Assembly: GCA_020852965.1 (NCBI GenBank)
Contig: JADYZV010000024.1
Location: 1-64,000, forward strand
Source of the DNA: Pirellulaceae bacterium
Lineage (GTDB): Bacteria > Planctomycetota > Planctomycetia > Pirellulales > Pirellulaceae
Direction: 5' to 3'
DNA length: 64,000 bases
Position numbers and translations under genes: made by a program
In this document: in pieces, positions 46,600 to 56,938 of the stretch
Position numbering within the stretch: position 1 is the first letter of the stretch
Layout of the letters: each line of letters begins with the position of its first letter
Notes under the pieces: generated by a model
The model's input: only the letters and a program-made list of their open reading frames with translations
Told to the model about the DNA's origin: nothing
Database searches by the model: none

Positions 46600-47018
46600 A
46601 TAAATTCTCCCACTAGACTGCGAAACTCCACTCAGATCCACTATACCTCCACGGATACATGCGTGAAATCGGTAATTGTCTTCCGTTAGAAATCGACAAG
46701 CGGTTGATTCGGTCATGCCTCAGTCGTCGAAAGAAGTCAAGTGGTGTGTCCCGTACGTGACAAACGGAAATAACTCGCGTAGGATACGGCAAGTGCCGTT
46801 GATAACACAAGTTGGAACGAAACGAACCGACCGCTTTGCGTTTCCATCGATAAATGGGGGAAAGAGCAAATCAACAATGTCGAGGCGGCTCGAAATCGAT
46901 GTGACCGAATTAACAAGCAGGTGCAGGACAAATGATCGAGGTACGCACAGCATAACGATCGAGGCCACGCGAATCGAAGTGAATCTGCCCAGGCAACTAC
47001 TCGAAGGAATCCCCGACC

Positions 47019-47753
47019 ATGACGAAGTGCGATCCCGTCACAGGCGCCTGCTTGGTGCCCGACCTGAACGAGCCCGTCGAATCGGCCGCTCCGGCTGCGT
47101 CCAATGCGCGCCATGGTTGGGCCGTCCATTATATTGGCGATCCGATGTGCTCTTGGTGTTGGGGCATCTCGCCCACCGTCGGCGCATTAGAGGATTTCTG
47201 TGAAGCGGAAGGCATCGAATTCTCGATCACCATGGGTGGTCTGCGACCGGGCGGCGGCGATCAGTGGAACGCGGCCTTCAAGGACTTTTTGCGCAACGAA
47301 TGGCGACACATCGCCCAGGCCACCGGGCAGCCGTTCGGCTTCGCGTTACTAGAAGAGTCGCACTTCGACTACAACACCGAGCCAGCCTGCCGCGCCGTAG
47401 CGACCGTCAAACTGCTCCAAGCCCGGAACGAACTTCCGGCCTCGATCGCGCTAGAGTTCTTCTCGGCGGTCCAGCGCAAATTTTATGTGGACGGACAGGA
47501 CCCCAAACTGGCGGAGTTCTACGCCAGCATCTGCGCCGACTTGGCACTCAAATTTGATGAATTCCTCGCGGTGTTCAATTCGTCACAAGCCCGGCAAGCG
47601 GTTCAGCAGGATTTCGTTCGCTGTCGGCAGTGGGGCGTCCGCTCCTTTCCAACGCTGCTGCTGGAGCGCGATGGCAAGACTCAGCCGCTTGCCGAAGGAT
47701 TTGTCACGACAGAACAAGTACTCTCACGACTGCGGCAAGAAATCGCCACTTGA
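47019..47753 (+). CDS. DsbA-family thioredoxin-fold protein (FrnE-like)
   Basis: The 244-residue protein has AAGGAA upstream of ATG 47019. An unusual N-terminal segment MTKCDPVTGACLVPD leads to WAVHYIGDPMCSWCWGISPT with the CSWC active site at about residues 43-46. An inserted helical domain (WNAAFKDFLRNEW) and a C-terminal WGVRSFPTLLLERDG with the cis-Pro loop fit the family. No signal peptide is visible, so it is cytoplasmic. The 420 bp between its start and the divergent kinase hold no clear promoter. Confidence 0.88.
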   Translation: MTKCDPVTGACLVPDLNEPVESAAPAASNARHGWAVHYIGDPMCSWCWGISPTVGALEDFCEAEGIEFSITMGGLRPGGGDQWNAAFKDFLRNEWRHIAQATGQPFGFALLEESHFDYNTEPACRAVATVKLLQARNELPASIALEFFSAVQRKFYVDGQDPKLAEFYASICADLALKFDEFLAVFNSSQARQAVQQDFVRCRQWGVRSFPTLLLERDGKTQPLAEGFVTTEQVLSRLRQEIAT

Positions 47754-47924
47754 GGCGAACCTCCCTACGCCCAAATACCGCAACAGAGCTGCGGCAAGCA
47801 TTTCACTTCAAGGGTGACCGGAGCGTCTACATCGATACCATGTTGCGCCACAAATTGGCGCATCGAACCGTCACAGCCGAAATAGCTCGGCAACACCTAC
47901 TTAACAACCGCGTTCCCCTGGCTG

Positions 47925-48555
47925 TTACTCCGTCGCGACCGGCCTGACACCAAAGTTTTCGACCAAGATTGCGTAGATGGCGGGAACGACGAACAGGGTC
48001 AGCGTGGTGGTAAAGAGCAGACCGACGATCATGCACCACGCCAAGCCTTCCCATAGTGGTCCGCCGCTCAGCGCAAGCGGCAGTAGGCCACCGACGGTGG
48101 TTGCGGTGGTTAGAAAGATAGGCAGCATACGTTGCTTGCCAGCTTCGATCAGGCAGTCGCGAAATTCGGCAATCGTCAGTCCACTGATGGGACCATTTGC
48201 GTTGTTGGACTCAGTTTTCTGTTTTACCTTTTCACCGATTAAAATGTCTGCGAACTCGATGAAGATGATCGCGGTGTTCAGGACGATGCCGAACAACGCC
48301 AGGATACCCAGTTGTGGCATGAAGCCAAGCGATTTATCGAACAGGTACAATCCGAGCCAGGCGCCGACGAGTGCCAGCGGGAGCGTTGAAAGGATGATGA
48401 GCGGTTTCGACCAACCGTTGTACTGGAAGATTAGACACAACACGATCAGCAAGAATGAAATAGCGAACGAGGTCATCATCTGACCGCCTGACTTTGCGCT
48501 CTCCTCGAACGATCCGCCAGGTTCAATCCAGTAACCAACCGTTGTCCAAAACGAT
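47925..48555 (-). pseudogene. C-terminal fragment of an RND efflux transporter
   Basis: Only the last ~205 residues of a protein normally about 1050 long are present: EPGGSFEESAKSGGQ, IVLCLIFQYNGWSKPLIILS, ALFGIVLNTAIIFIEFADIL and the final membrane helices (LLFTTTLTLFVVPAIYAILV). The homology starts abruptly near 48555, exactly where the upstream adaptor gene loses its sense. Without the N-terminal half and the periplasmic pore domain it cannot pump. The frame appears clean, so the deletion is probably not very old. Confidence 0.85.
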
Positions 48556-49935
48556 TGACTCACCGTCCCAGTTGTCCAGCGTTCCCTCGATTGGTTCCAG
48601 CTTTCCCACATACATCAAATCTAGATCGACATCCTCCGGCGAGCCATCGTCGCCGATGAACGAAATGGATCGAAATACCCAGTTGCCAAGGAACGGTATC
48701 CGCAATTCGTTCTCAACGATCCTCTGGCGGCGAACCTTCACAATCTCGGGCAATGTTTCCCGCAACTTGGCGTTGGTGATGACGTGAATGAATGCAGCTC
48801 CGTCTTTTCGCGTGATTGCACTTTCCTCAACCAACGTCACGCCGTCGGGAGTTCCCATCATGTAGTTCAGACGCAGTGGCCAGACGTCTTCACTGCGCGC
48901 CACGGTGCGGGCTTCGATGGAATCCGGAAGTTTGTCGCGGAACTGTTCATTGAGGAGCAGTAATGTCATCGTAAAGGTTCGTGTTGACGGATCGGCACTC
49001 GCGTCCATGTTGTAGATGATTGCGTTGGTCTTTCGAGGTTTTCCGCTGGGCAACTTGTACACAACCGGCGCGCTGCGACGACGTCTCATCACGCGAGACT
49101 GTTTCGCTGACAGCTCGACTTCCACCTTGATTGGGTTGGTCATTTGCAACGTCAGCACGGGCGATCCCGCCGAGACTACGCTGCCGGGCACGACATTGAC
49201 TTCAGATATTTGCCCCTGATACGAGGCATACAATGTGGTATTGGCGAGATCGCGTCGAGCATCCTTCAGCGTTTGCTCGGCCTTTCGTATTTGCGACTCG
49301 GCGGATTTCAGCTCCGCTTTGCTTCGCTTCTCGTTGGCAAGCAGCGATTGGATAGCAGCTTGGCCTTGTTGAACCCGATTCTTCGCCTGGTCGTACTCGC
49401 TTCGTGAGATCGCGTTTTGGCGGTTCAATCCCTCCATGCGGTCAAATTCAATCTCCGCCAATTTCAAGTCCGCCGCAGCCGCATCCAATTCAGCGGGAAT
49501 CGAATCGCTTAACTGAATTGCGATGCCTTCCTTGGCCAGCCTTGCAACCTCCAAATTCGCCTCGGCCGACTCGACCGCAATTTGGTAGCGATCCGGTTCG
49601 ATGTTTGCCAATGGCGTTCCAGGCTGAACCAGATTGCCATCGGGATCGGTGATGCGACCGTCGATGTTCTCTCCTGGTTCCAGAACCCACTGGACGCGCC
49701 CGGCGACTTCAAAGCCGATATTCTCGGTCTTCCAAGACTTCGCGATGCCTGACGCTGAATAGGACGACTTCGGCGTCGAGCGGATCAGCGTCATCACCGA
49801 AACGGGTCTCGGAGCTTTGGCGATGTTTGATCCGTCATCAGTCTTCGAATTTTTGCAGCCAACGATTGCGATCGACGCCAGCAAACTGAGTGAGGTGACG
49901 ATCTTGTAAAGTGTGGCTCTAATATTTGAATTCAT
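48523..49935 (-). pseudogene. RND periplasmic adaptor (HlyD/MFP family), 3'-truncated
   Basis: Start ATG 49935 (MNSNIRATLYKIVT) with AGGAATG upstream. A lipoprotein signal ends in SIAIVGC. The biotinyl-lipoyl-like core (GFEVAGRVQWVLEPGENI), coiled-coil hairpin (AEIEFDRMEGLNRQNAISRS) and LPEIVKVRRQR beta-barrel region follow. The last residues are LDNWDGESIVLDNGWLLD; relatives continue DGWQL-PGM-V and end after more residues. The frame then stops and the transporter sense begins in another frame within ~20 bp. A deletion of ~2.5 kb removed the adaptor end and most of the pump. A partly functional adaptor may still be made. Confidence 0.8.
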
Positions 49936-50036
49936 CTTTGCATTCCTGAGAGCCGCGCATGGTTGAAGTAGGGTCACTGGTGGTGCGTCCGCTTCCACCT
50001 TCGAACACTCAACGTTCCAATTCGAGTAATTCGTAA

Positions 50037-50525
50037 CTATTCATGAGATTCTCCTGTGACAATTTGCTGGGGTCCGTTACCGATCGCCTTTGTCAATGGT
50101 CGGAGCAAGACCAACACGACAACCGAAATCGAGCCGGATGCCGCTGCCAATGCGAATTCTCCCATCCCTGCGACGGTGCCCAACGCGGCCGCCATCCAAA
50201 TCGAACTGGCGGTCGTGAGTCCCTGAATTTCGGAAACGTTGCCGAGTTTGATGATTGTCCCAGCACCGAGGAAACCAATCCCTGCCGCAATTCCCTGAAT
50301 GACTCGAGTGACTTCATTGGAGTCATCCGGGGCGATGGTAACTGCAGCCAGCGTGAAGATCGCCGCTCCCAGCGAGACCATCATATGCGTTCGGATGCCT
50401 GCCCATCGACCACGCAACTGCCGCTCGATGCCCAATAAGCCTCCGAGCAAAACGGCGACGAACAGGCGCAGGCAGTGCGTGCCAAATTCTTGGACAGCTT
50501 CGTGATTGAGCAACCACTCCATCAT
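50037..50525 (-). CDS. MgtC/SapB-family membrane protein
   Basis: The 162-residue protein has the MgtC signature LRLFVAVLLGGLLGIERQLRG, then RTHMMVSLGAAIFTL, GFLGAGTIIKLGN, and GLTTASSIWMAAALGTVAG; four or five membrane segments. Relatives act in magnesium limitation, acid resistance or modulate F-type ATP synthase; there is no specific evidence here. It is followed by the adaptor gene in the same direction. A sigma-54-like element lies 166 bp upstream. Confidence 0.9.
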   Translation of the reverse strand: MMEWLLNHEAVQEFGTHCLRLFVAVLLGGLLGIERQLRGRWAGIRTHMMVSLGAAIFTLAAVTIAPDDSNEVTRVIQGIAAGIGFLGAGTIIKLGNVSEIQGLTTASSIWMAAALGTVAGMGEFALAAASGSISVVVLVLLRPLTKAIGNGPQQIVTGESHE

Positions 50526-50690
50526 ACGATTGACTCCGCGTTGCTGTCCGAATAGTCGACTGGGTAGAGTATTGGGGGTCTAATCATTTTCCTGAGTCCA
50601 AACGTTTTGCATTAATTTCCCGCTACAATATAGCTTCGGAACCAATTGGCGTCATACAGTCCTTGCAACAATTCACTCTTATTCCACAAT

Positions 50691-50706
50691 CGCAATAGTC
50701 GTGCCA
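50691..50706 (-). promoter_or_regulatory. Possible sigma-54 promoter of the MgtC-like gene
   Basis: The minus strand reads TGGCAC-GACTA-TTGCG; only the final base departs from the consensus. It is 166 bp upstream of the MgtC-like start, farther than the other elements. The space 50526-50849 otherwise shows nothing. Confidence 0.5.
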
Positions 50707-50849
50707 AACCTGCACGAATGCATGTCCTTGCTGAAATGAGATGTCGCGAAGTTCGATATTCAGAAAAGTGATCTATCGACGATGCGCCGTGAGACGCGAT
50801 GTAATTGGCGAGTATATATATGACATCATCGAAGCAATCGGCAGCGAAT

Positions 50850-51890
50850 TCAGATCCCGAAAAACCACGAAGCGAAAGAGAAATAGATCACCACGCCCGT
50901 GATATCGGCGATGGATGTGATCAAGGGTGCGCTCGCCGTAGCCGGATCGAAATTGAACTTGGTGAGTAGGAAGGGAAGCAACAGGCCTATCAAACTGCTA
51001 ATCATCACCGTGAGGACCATCGTGGAAGCGGCCACCACGATGATCTCGGGTGCTCGGATACTGGCAATCATGGAAACCCCAATTGCCATCGTAATGCCAA
51101 GAAGCAATGAGACCAGGATTTCTTTGCCAACAAGCCGCAACCAGTCCTGCAACTGGACATCGCCGATCGCCAATGACCGAATCATCAACGTGGCCGACTG
51201 TGCTCCCGCATTACCCCCGCTGTCAATCAGCAAAGGTAAAAAGAAGACCAGCGACACTATCGACGTGATCAAATGCTCGAACCGTGAGATCACGAATCCG
51301 GAGAATACATTCATTAATACCAACGCGAAAAGCCAACCGATCCGCTCGCGATACAAATGGGTGACCCGGGCCGTTAGCGGATTTGCAATGGCGTGCTGAA
51401 TCGCGCCGAATTTCTGGAAATCCTCCAGCGATTCCTGTTCAGCGATGTCCATCACATCGTCCACCGTGACGATACCCAACAAGGTTCCGGAGTCGTCGAC
51501 GACGGGCAGTGCCACGGCGTCATTCTCTTGAAACTGCCTAATGGCGAGTTCCTGGTCTTCGAGCGCTGCCAGCGGAGTAAACTGGTGCCCGACAAGCTCA
51601 GAAATCCGCTGATCCAAGGAGGCCAAAACAATTTTGCTCAACTCAATTTCGTCGATGAGACTTCCATTCGTATCCACTACATAAATGGTGTTGAGCGTTT
51701 CACATTCCTTGCCATGTCGCCGAATATGAGACAACGCTTCGGCCACAGTGAACTCGGGACGAACGGCCACGAATTCGGACGTCATGAGCCGTCCAATACT
51801 CTCTTCCGGGTATGCCGGCGTCAGGTCTTCGTGAACACCGTTTGTGCTGGCTTGCACCACTAGCTGCCTCGCGATATCAACACACTGCAC
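50850..51890 (-). CDS. mgtE: MgtE-type magnesium channel lacking the N-terminal domain
   Basis: Only 346 residues against about 450 in the family: after ~25 residues it joins the family sequence at YPEESIGRLMTSEFVAVRPE, which normally follows the superhelical MgtE_N domain. Two CBS domains (IYVVDTNGSLIDEIE; LPVVDDSGTLLGIVTVDDVM) and the five-helix channel (LLIDSGGNAGAQSATLMIRS) are intact. The start overlaps the end of the UspA gene by 31 bp, so translation is coupled. Loss of the N domain removes part of the Mg-sensing gate, perhaps replaced by the UspA partner. Confidence 0.88.
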   Translation of the reverse strand: MQCVDIARQLVVQASTNGVHEDLTPAYPEESIGRLMTSEFVAVRPEFTVAEALSHIRRHGKECETLNTIYVVDTNGSLIDEIELSKIVLASLDQRISELVGHQFTPLAALEDQELAIRQFQENDAVALPVVDDSGTLLGIVTVDDVMDIAEQESLEDFQKFGAIQHAIANPLTARVTHLYRERIGWLFALVLMNVFSGFVISRFEHLITSIVSLVFFLPLLIDSGGNAGAQSATLMIRSLAIGDVQLQDWLRLVGKEILVSLLLGITMAIGVSMIASIRAPEIIVVAASTMVLTVMISSLIGLLLPFLLTKFNFDPATASAPLITSIADITGVVIYFSFASWFFGI

Positions 51891-52777
51891 TTCGCGTATC
51901 GGAGTATATGGCGAGACACGCTACCGAGGATCAATCGTTGCAACCTACCTCGGCGACGGTCTCCGGTGACGATTAAATCGCATTCATGTTCATCAGCGTA
52001 GGAAATCAATGAATCGCCGACGTGCGGTGCCGAAACTACATTCGATCTTGCATCAAACCCCCAATCCCGAATGACTTCAGCAAGCAATTCACCATGGGAC
52101 TCGGCGCGCAGCTTGGATTGCTTCCACATCTCGCTTGTCTGCTGAATGATATCTTTCCTGTAGAACGTCATCAATTGCATAACATGCACTGCGTGAAGCT
52201 GGGTTGACGGCGGCAACTCGAATTGTCTCAGGCATTTCGCAACCTCGATGTCTTTGTTGGAATTCTCGACCGCCAACATGATACGTTTCGGGCCGGTGTC
52301 GGTCCCTATCCTGATGCTGGCGGAAGTCTGCGAGCGAACGATCAGCACGGACGACTGGGCTCGGTTAGCGACGTAATCAGAAACGCTACCGAGCAGTACG
52401 CGCGAAAGTGCCGAGCGTCCGACGGCCCCCATGATGATCAGTTCCGCTCCTTGTTTTTTGGCAAACGCAGTCAGCGCTTGGCCGGGTGTACCGACGATCA
52501 CCTCAGCACTTACCGAGTGAAAAGTGTCATTTTGGAATCGCGCAACCAACTCCGTGAGCGTCGCTTCGACTTGCTGTCTTTCTCGATCGAGGAGTTCGTC
52601 AACATCCGGCGGGGATCCGGTCGTATGCCTTTCGACGAAAGGAAACGGTGGGACAACCGTCACGATTTTTAGATCGACGGGCTGATCAAACGGAAGACCG
52701 ATTAAGTAGGCCGCCGCAGCGTCGGAAGCTGGAGACTGATCGACCGCCAATAGAACACGCATATGAGTATCTTTCAT
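51860..52777 (-). CDS. Tandem-domain universal stress protein (UspA family)
   Basis: The 305-residue protein comprises two UspA domains. The first begins MRVLLAVDQSPASDAAAAYL (start could be ATG 52762) and ends IIMGAVGRSALSRVLLGSVS. The second begins KRIMLAVENSNKDIEVAKCL and ends VTGDRRRGRLQRLILGSVSR. Both carry the G-2x-G-9x-GS ATP-binding pattern, adapted as GDRRRGR in the second. It overlaps mgtE and forms a two-gene unit with it, tying magnesium transport to stress. Confidence 0.9.
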   Translation of the reverse strand: MKDTHMRVLLAVDQSPASDAAAAYLIGLPFDQPVDLKIVTVVPPFPFVERHTTGSPPDVDELLDRERQQVEATLTELVARFQNDTFHSVSAEVIVGTPGQALTAFAKKQGAELIIMGAVGRSALSRVLLGSVSDYVANRAQSSVLIVRSQTSASIRIGTDTGPKRIMLAVENSNKDIEVAKCLRQFELPPSTQLHAVHVMQLMTFYRKDIIQQTSEMWKQSKLRAESHGELLAEVIRDWGFDARSNVVSAPHVGDSLISYADEHECDLIVTGDRRRGRLQRLILGSVSRHILRYAKCSVLISRGS

Positions 52778-53284
52778 TGCCGAGAAGTATTCTTCGATCT
52801 AAAGTCACCCGCGCAGTTGAAGTGGCTGGTGAGCGGCGAGTAAGGGTGCCGAATGCATCTACTGTCAAACGTCACCGGCGGCCAAGCCCGATTCCGTTGG
52901 CATGCGTTCTTTCGGAACGATGATAACTTCGCCACCTCTGGTCTTCACTAACTTGGCCAGATCAGTGCATTTCTCGTTCCAGGGAGTCGCACACAGCCGA
53001 TGTGTTACGACGTCAATTGATTTCGGAGGACGCCAGCGAATTCACGCGGTATAATGTTGACCGAGCTATAGGATGATGTCAATTGGGTCAACGCTGGTGG
53101 ACACCCAATGGAACAGTCTCTGATTGCGTCATAGGAGTCGCTGGATTCCACGCTCGCTCGCGAACTCCGCAAAGTGGCGAAACCGGATTAACCGGTGACC
53201 GTGGCTCAAAGTGTGGCGTGGGCGCCCCCCTCTTGTTGTCGGCACGGGCTACAATGAAATATCCCTTTGGTAGGAAAGCCCCCC
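52778..53284. other. 507-bp divergent intergenic region
   Basis: It separates the UspA gene (minus) from the Ser/Thr kinase (plus). A perfect TATAAT lies at about 53050 on the plus strand, 230 bp before the kinase start, but no good -35 is at the right spacing. I see no convincing ORF, repeat or sigma-54 element in it. Confidence 0.5.
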
Positions 53285-55009
53285 ATGAAGAACGCAGCCG
53301 GTGACCTTGGTGCGACGATCGACCTGCCCAGTCGAAACGATTTGAAAGAAACCGCGATCGTGAATAGCGCCCAGTCGGAGAGAGTCGCTTCGCCCGAAGA
53401 GGTCCCAAAGAAAGGCGGTACCCGACGAGTCGGACTGGTGATCGGAAGCAGCCCGTCGATGAGCGAAGAGTACCACGAACGCTTGCGGATACGCTTGCGA
53501 ATGTCCGCGCTGTTGTTGGGAAGTGGGCTGTGCGTCTACCTGCTTTTTAAGATCTTCCATCTTTATCAAGCGACGGTAGAAGATCACCCACTGATCTTTT
53601 GGGTACACGTTGCAATCACCGCCGCAACGTTGGGTGTCGCTTGGCGGCTTAGCGTGAATTGCAAATTCGCTCTTCGCCATTTAAGAATCGTCGAGTTGGT
53701 CGTTTTTGGTGGACCAGCCCTGTTGTTTGCACTCGCCAGCTATACCATTCTAGCCGACTCGATTCAGGCTGGTTTCGTTACCGATATCACGCAGCCCTGG
53801 CTACTGCTAATTTTCACGTACACAGTACTCATTCCCAACACTTGGCAACGGGCTGCCATGGTGATCATTCCCATCTCGCTGATTCCGATTGTATTGGCGT
53901 TGTCGGCTCAATTGACGACGGAAGAGTTCACAACCGTCATGCAATCCGATCCTAACCATCAGATTACCATGATGCGAATTTGCTTAGGAATGACCTGGGG
54001 GGCGGCCATTGCCGTCTGGGGAGCGTGGTCCATTCGTTCACTCCGCCGCGAAGCCTTCGAGGCGAAGAAGATGGGCCAGTACCAGCTCAAGAAATTGCTA
54101 GGACGAGGCGGGATGGGGGAGGTTTATCTGGCCGTGCATTGCATGCTCAAGAGACCGTGCGCCTTAAAGCTGATCCGCCCAGACGTGGCCGACATCCGGC
54201 TGAATCTCAAACGGTTTGAACGAGAGGTTCAATCGACTGCGCGACTGACCCACTGGAACACAATCGAAATTTTCGATTATGGCAACACCGAGGATGGCGT
54301 TTTCTACTACGTTATGGAGTACCTGCCGGGGATGAATCTAGATGAAGTCGTGCGAATGAACGGGCCCCTTCCCGCAAATCGAGTGGTTTATCTATTGAAA
54401 CAAGTCTGCGAGGCGCTTGCCGAAGCCCACGGTCAGGGATTGATCCATCGCGACATCAAGCCTGCGAATATCTTTTCAGCGCGGCGCGGCGGAATGTACG
54501 ACGTTGCCAAGTTGCTCGATTTTGGACTGGTTCGACAAACAGGGCTGGACACCAGTCCCGATGGGCAGGATGACGATCTTACTCGCGATGGATCGATCAC
54601 GGGTTCGCCGTTGTACATGTCACCTGAGCAGGCGTTGGGCGAAGTCCCGGACGAACGCAGCGATATCTATTCATTGGGCGGAGTGGCCTACTATCTGACC
54701 ACAGGTCAGCCTCCGTTCTCCCATGACAATGCGATGCGAGTCATCCTGTCACACGCGCGTGACGTGCCGACCCCACCAAGCGAGCTAAACCCCAGCCTAC
54801 CGCCCGAGCTAGAACAAGTCATCATGAAGTGTCTGGAGAAGAAGCCCGAAGATCGTTTCGCCAACGTGCGGTTGCTTCAGCGAGCCTTGATCGATTGTGA
54901 GACGGACGAGGTTTGGAGCGCCGAAATGGCCGCCCACTGGTGGAAGCGCCACGGCTGTCCGCACAAGAAAAAACTCGACGCCGAGGTGCTGGGACTTTCG
55001 ATGGAATGA
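53285..55009 (+). CDS. Membrane Ser/Thr protein kinase with N-terminal multi-helix domain
   Basis: The chosen start is ATG 53285 (MKNAAGDLG) with AGGAAAG upstream; 574 residues. Residues ~75-250 hold about six membrane helices (SALLLGSGLCVYLLF, WVHVAITAATLGVAW, LVVFGGPALLFALASYTILA and others). The kinase occupies ~265-535: YQLKKLLGRGGMGEVYLAVH, CALKLIRPD, GLIHRDIKPANIF, KLLDFGLVRQ, GSPLYMSPEQ. This is the reverse of the usual order with the kinase first. A short C-terminal tail follows. The ligand is unknown. Confidence 0.92.
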   Translation: MKNAAGDLGATIDLPSRNDLKETAIVNSAQSERVASPEEVPKKGGTRRVGLVIGSSPSMSEEYHERLRIRLRMSALLLGSGLCVYLLFKIFHLYQATVEDHPLIFWVHVAITAATLGVAWRLSVNCKFALRHLRIVELVVFGGPALLFALASYTILADSIQAGFVTDITQPWLLLIFTYTVLIPNTWQRAAMVIIPISLIPIVLALSAQLTTEEFTTVMQSDPNHQITMMRICLGMTWGAAIAVWGAWSIRSLRREAFEAKKMGQYQLKKLLGRGGMGEVYLAVHCMLKRPCALKLIRPDVADIRLNLKRFEREVQSTARLTHWNTIEIFDYGNTEDGVFYYVMEYLPGMNLDEVVRMNGPLPANRVVYLLKQVCEALAEAHGQGLIHRDIKPANIFSARRGGMYDVAKLLDFGLVRQTGLDTSPDGQDDDLTRDGSITGSPLYMSPEQALGEVPDERSDIYSLGGVAYYLTTGQPPFSHDNAMRVILSHARDVPTPPSELNPSLPPELEQVIMKCLEKKPEDRFANVRLLQRALIDCETDEVWSAEMAAHWWKRHGCPHKKKLDAEVLGLSME

Positions 55010-55429
55010 GACGGCCAGCTACCTCACCTTGAACTTTCCATCACATGAAGGCACAGAATAATCAAAGGCTAGTGCTTCATCCAACTTTAATTTTGGGGTC
55101 GGCCGTAGTGGACGAGGTTACGAGTCCCTAGCATATGCCAAGCCCAACGAACTCGTAACCTCGTCCACTACCTTCTACCCCAATTCTTAGCTGTGACAGA
55201 GCGCTCGAGCCATGATGTCGACGACCAGAATCACTTCGAATTCGGGTGGGGCAACTACTGGAGATCGGCTAGCAGAAAATCGTTAATGGAATTGTCAATG
55301 GAATTGTCAACTGCAGACTCATGCTTGGCGCACAAGTTGATATTGCAGCAACTCGCAGGAACCAGTTGAAAGTGGTAGACTGGACGCGTTAGAGCGATCG
55401 CCGGATTCCAAAGACATAGGACTCTCAGT
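55010..55429. other. 420-bp intergenic region with a long hairpin
   Basis: It is described under the repeat at 55093-55183. The remainder contains only a direct duplication GGAATTGTCAA(TG/CT) near 55286-55312 and no ORF. The catalase start is immediately preceded by GACTCTCAGT, a weak ribosome binding site. Confidence 0.5.
55093..55183. repeat. Perfect 21-bp inverted repeat nested in a 7-bp outer stem
   Basis: Arms 55105-55125 and 55151-55171 are exact reverse complements (GTAGTGGACGAGGTTACGAG plus T), with a 25-nt loop. An outer TTGGGGT (55093-55099) pairs with ACCCCAA (55177-55183). It may also stop transcription from the kinase gene. A phrase of this kind (GTGGACGAGGTTACGAG) is one I remember from other planctomycete genomes. 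Confidence 0.9.
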
Positions 55430-56884
55430 ATGAGCAAGCACGACTCGAAGCCGACAACCACCGATGCGGGGTGCCCCGTCTCCAGTGACGAGCACTCGCT
55501 TACCGTCGGGCGTGATGGCCCAATTTTACTACATGACCACTACCTCATCGAGCAGATGGCCAATTTCAATCGCGAACGCATTCCCGAGCGGCAGCCGCAC
55601 GCGAAAGGTGCGGGAGCATTTGGGCATTTCGAGGTGACCCATGATGTCAGTGCCTACACCAAAGCGGCGGTGTTCCAGCCGGGTACGAAAACGGACACGT
55701 TGATCCGATTCTCCACCGTGGCGGGCGAGCGAGGCAGTCCGGATACCTGGCGCGACCCCCGCGGTTTCTCGCTGAAGTTCTATACCAGCCAAGGCAACTA
55801 CGACATGGTGGGAAACAACACGCCCGTGTTCTTCCTGCGTGATCCGATGAAATTCCAACACTTTATTCGGTCGCAAAAGCGTCGTGCGGATAACGGCCTC
55901 CGCGACCACGACATGCAATGGGACTTTTGGTCTCTGTCGCCCGAATCAGCCCATCAAGTTGCATGGTTGATGGGTGATCGTGGGATTCCAAAGACTTGGC
56001 GGCACATGAACGGCTACTCCAGCCATACCTACATGTGGGTCAACGCCGCCGGAAAGCGGTTTTGGATGAAGTACCACTTCAAGACAGATCAGGGTATCGA
56101 CTTTCTCACGCAGCAAGACGCCGACCGATTGGCGGGGACTGACGGTGACTACCATCGCCGCGATCTTTTCGATGCGATCAAGCGAGGCGATTATCCCAGT
56201 TGGTCGTTGAAAGTGCAGATCATGCCTTTCGAGGAAGCCAAGACATACCGCTTCAATCCATTCGACTTGACCAAAGTTTGGCCGCACGCGGATTACCCTC
56301 TAATAGATGTCGGCAAACTAACTCTCAATCGCAACCCGACCGACTTCCACACAGAAATCGAACAGGCCGCATTTGAGCCCAATAACCTTGTGCCGGGGAT
56401 TGGAATCAGTCCCGACAAGATGTTGCTCGGCCGCATGTTCGCATACGCCGATGCACATCGACATCGGCTGGGTGTGAATTATAAACAGATTCCCGTCAAC
56501 GCTCCGCAGTGTCCCGTATTCAGCTACAGCAAAGATGGGCAAGGTCGAACGCAAAACGTTTCCGATCCCGTTTACGCTCCAAACTCAAAGGGTGGACCGG
56601 CGGCCGATGGCGAGCGTTTCCCTGAGTCAGCGACTTGGTCGGCAGACGGCGAATTTACCCGCGCCGCCTATACGCTACGTGAGGATGATGACGACTTTGG
56701 TCAAGCCGGAACCTTGGTGCGCGACGTTATGGACGATGAACAACGCGAGCGACTCGTGTCGAACGTCGTGGGACATCTCAAGGGAGGTGTGTCCCAGCCT
56801 GTACTTGAACGTGCGTTCGAGTATTGGAGCAACATTGACAAGGAAATCGGTGACCGCGTTCGCAAAGGCGTCCTTGGAAGTTAA
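55430..56884 (+). CDS. Monofunctional heme catalase
   Basis: The 484-residue clade 3-like small-subunit catalase converts hydrogen peroxide to water and oxygen. The distal His is H57 ([18 protein letters not shown]), the Asn is in [10 protein letters not shown] (N129/N130), and the proximal heme Tyr is Y339 in [14 protein letters not shown]. The tail ends [11 protein letters not shown]. No signal peptide is seen. It is followed 54 bp later by the nickel superoxide dismutase gene, so the pair detoxifies superoxide and the peroxide formed from it. No OxyR/PerR-type site was identified. Confidence 0.96.
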   Translation: MSKHDSKPTTTDAGCPVSSDEHSLTVGRDGPILLHDHYLIEQMANFNRERIPERQPHAKGAGAFGHFEVTHDVSAYTKAAVFQPGTKTDTLIRFSTVAGERGSPDTWRDPRGFSLKFYTSQGNYDMVGNNTPVFFLRDPMKFQHFIRSQKRRADNGLRDHDMQWDFWSLSPESAHQVAWLMGDRGIPKTWRHMNGYSSHTYMWVNAAGKRFWMKYHFKTDQGIDFLTQQDADRLAGTDGDYHRRDLFDAIKRGDYPSWSLKVQIMPFEEAKTYRFNPFDLTKVWPHADYPLIDVGKLTLNRNPTDFHTEIEQAAFEPNNLVPGIGISPDKMLLGRMFAYADAHRHRLGVNYKQIPVNAPQCPVFSYSKDGQGRTQNVSDPVYAPNSKGGPAADGERFPESATWSADGEFTRAAYTLREDDDDFGQAGTLVRDVMDDEQRERLVSNVVGHLKGGVSQPVLERAFEYWSNIDKEIGDRVRKGVLGS

Positions 56885-56938
56885 CGACCCGTCACAACCT
56901 AAGTACTTCAACTTTTACAACACGAAAGAGAGACGACG

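Noticed and set aside
46676-47203. 175-residue frame overlapping the DsbA-like gene
   Set aside because: No RBS or domain; composition is Arg-rich, and the DsbA frame contains the CSWC motif and conserved fold.
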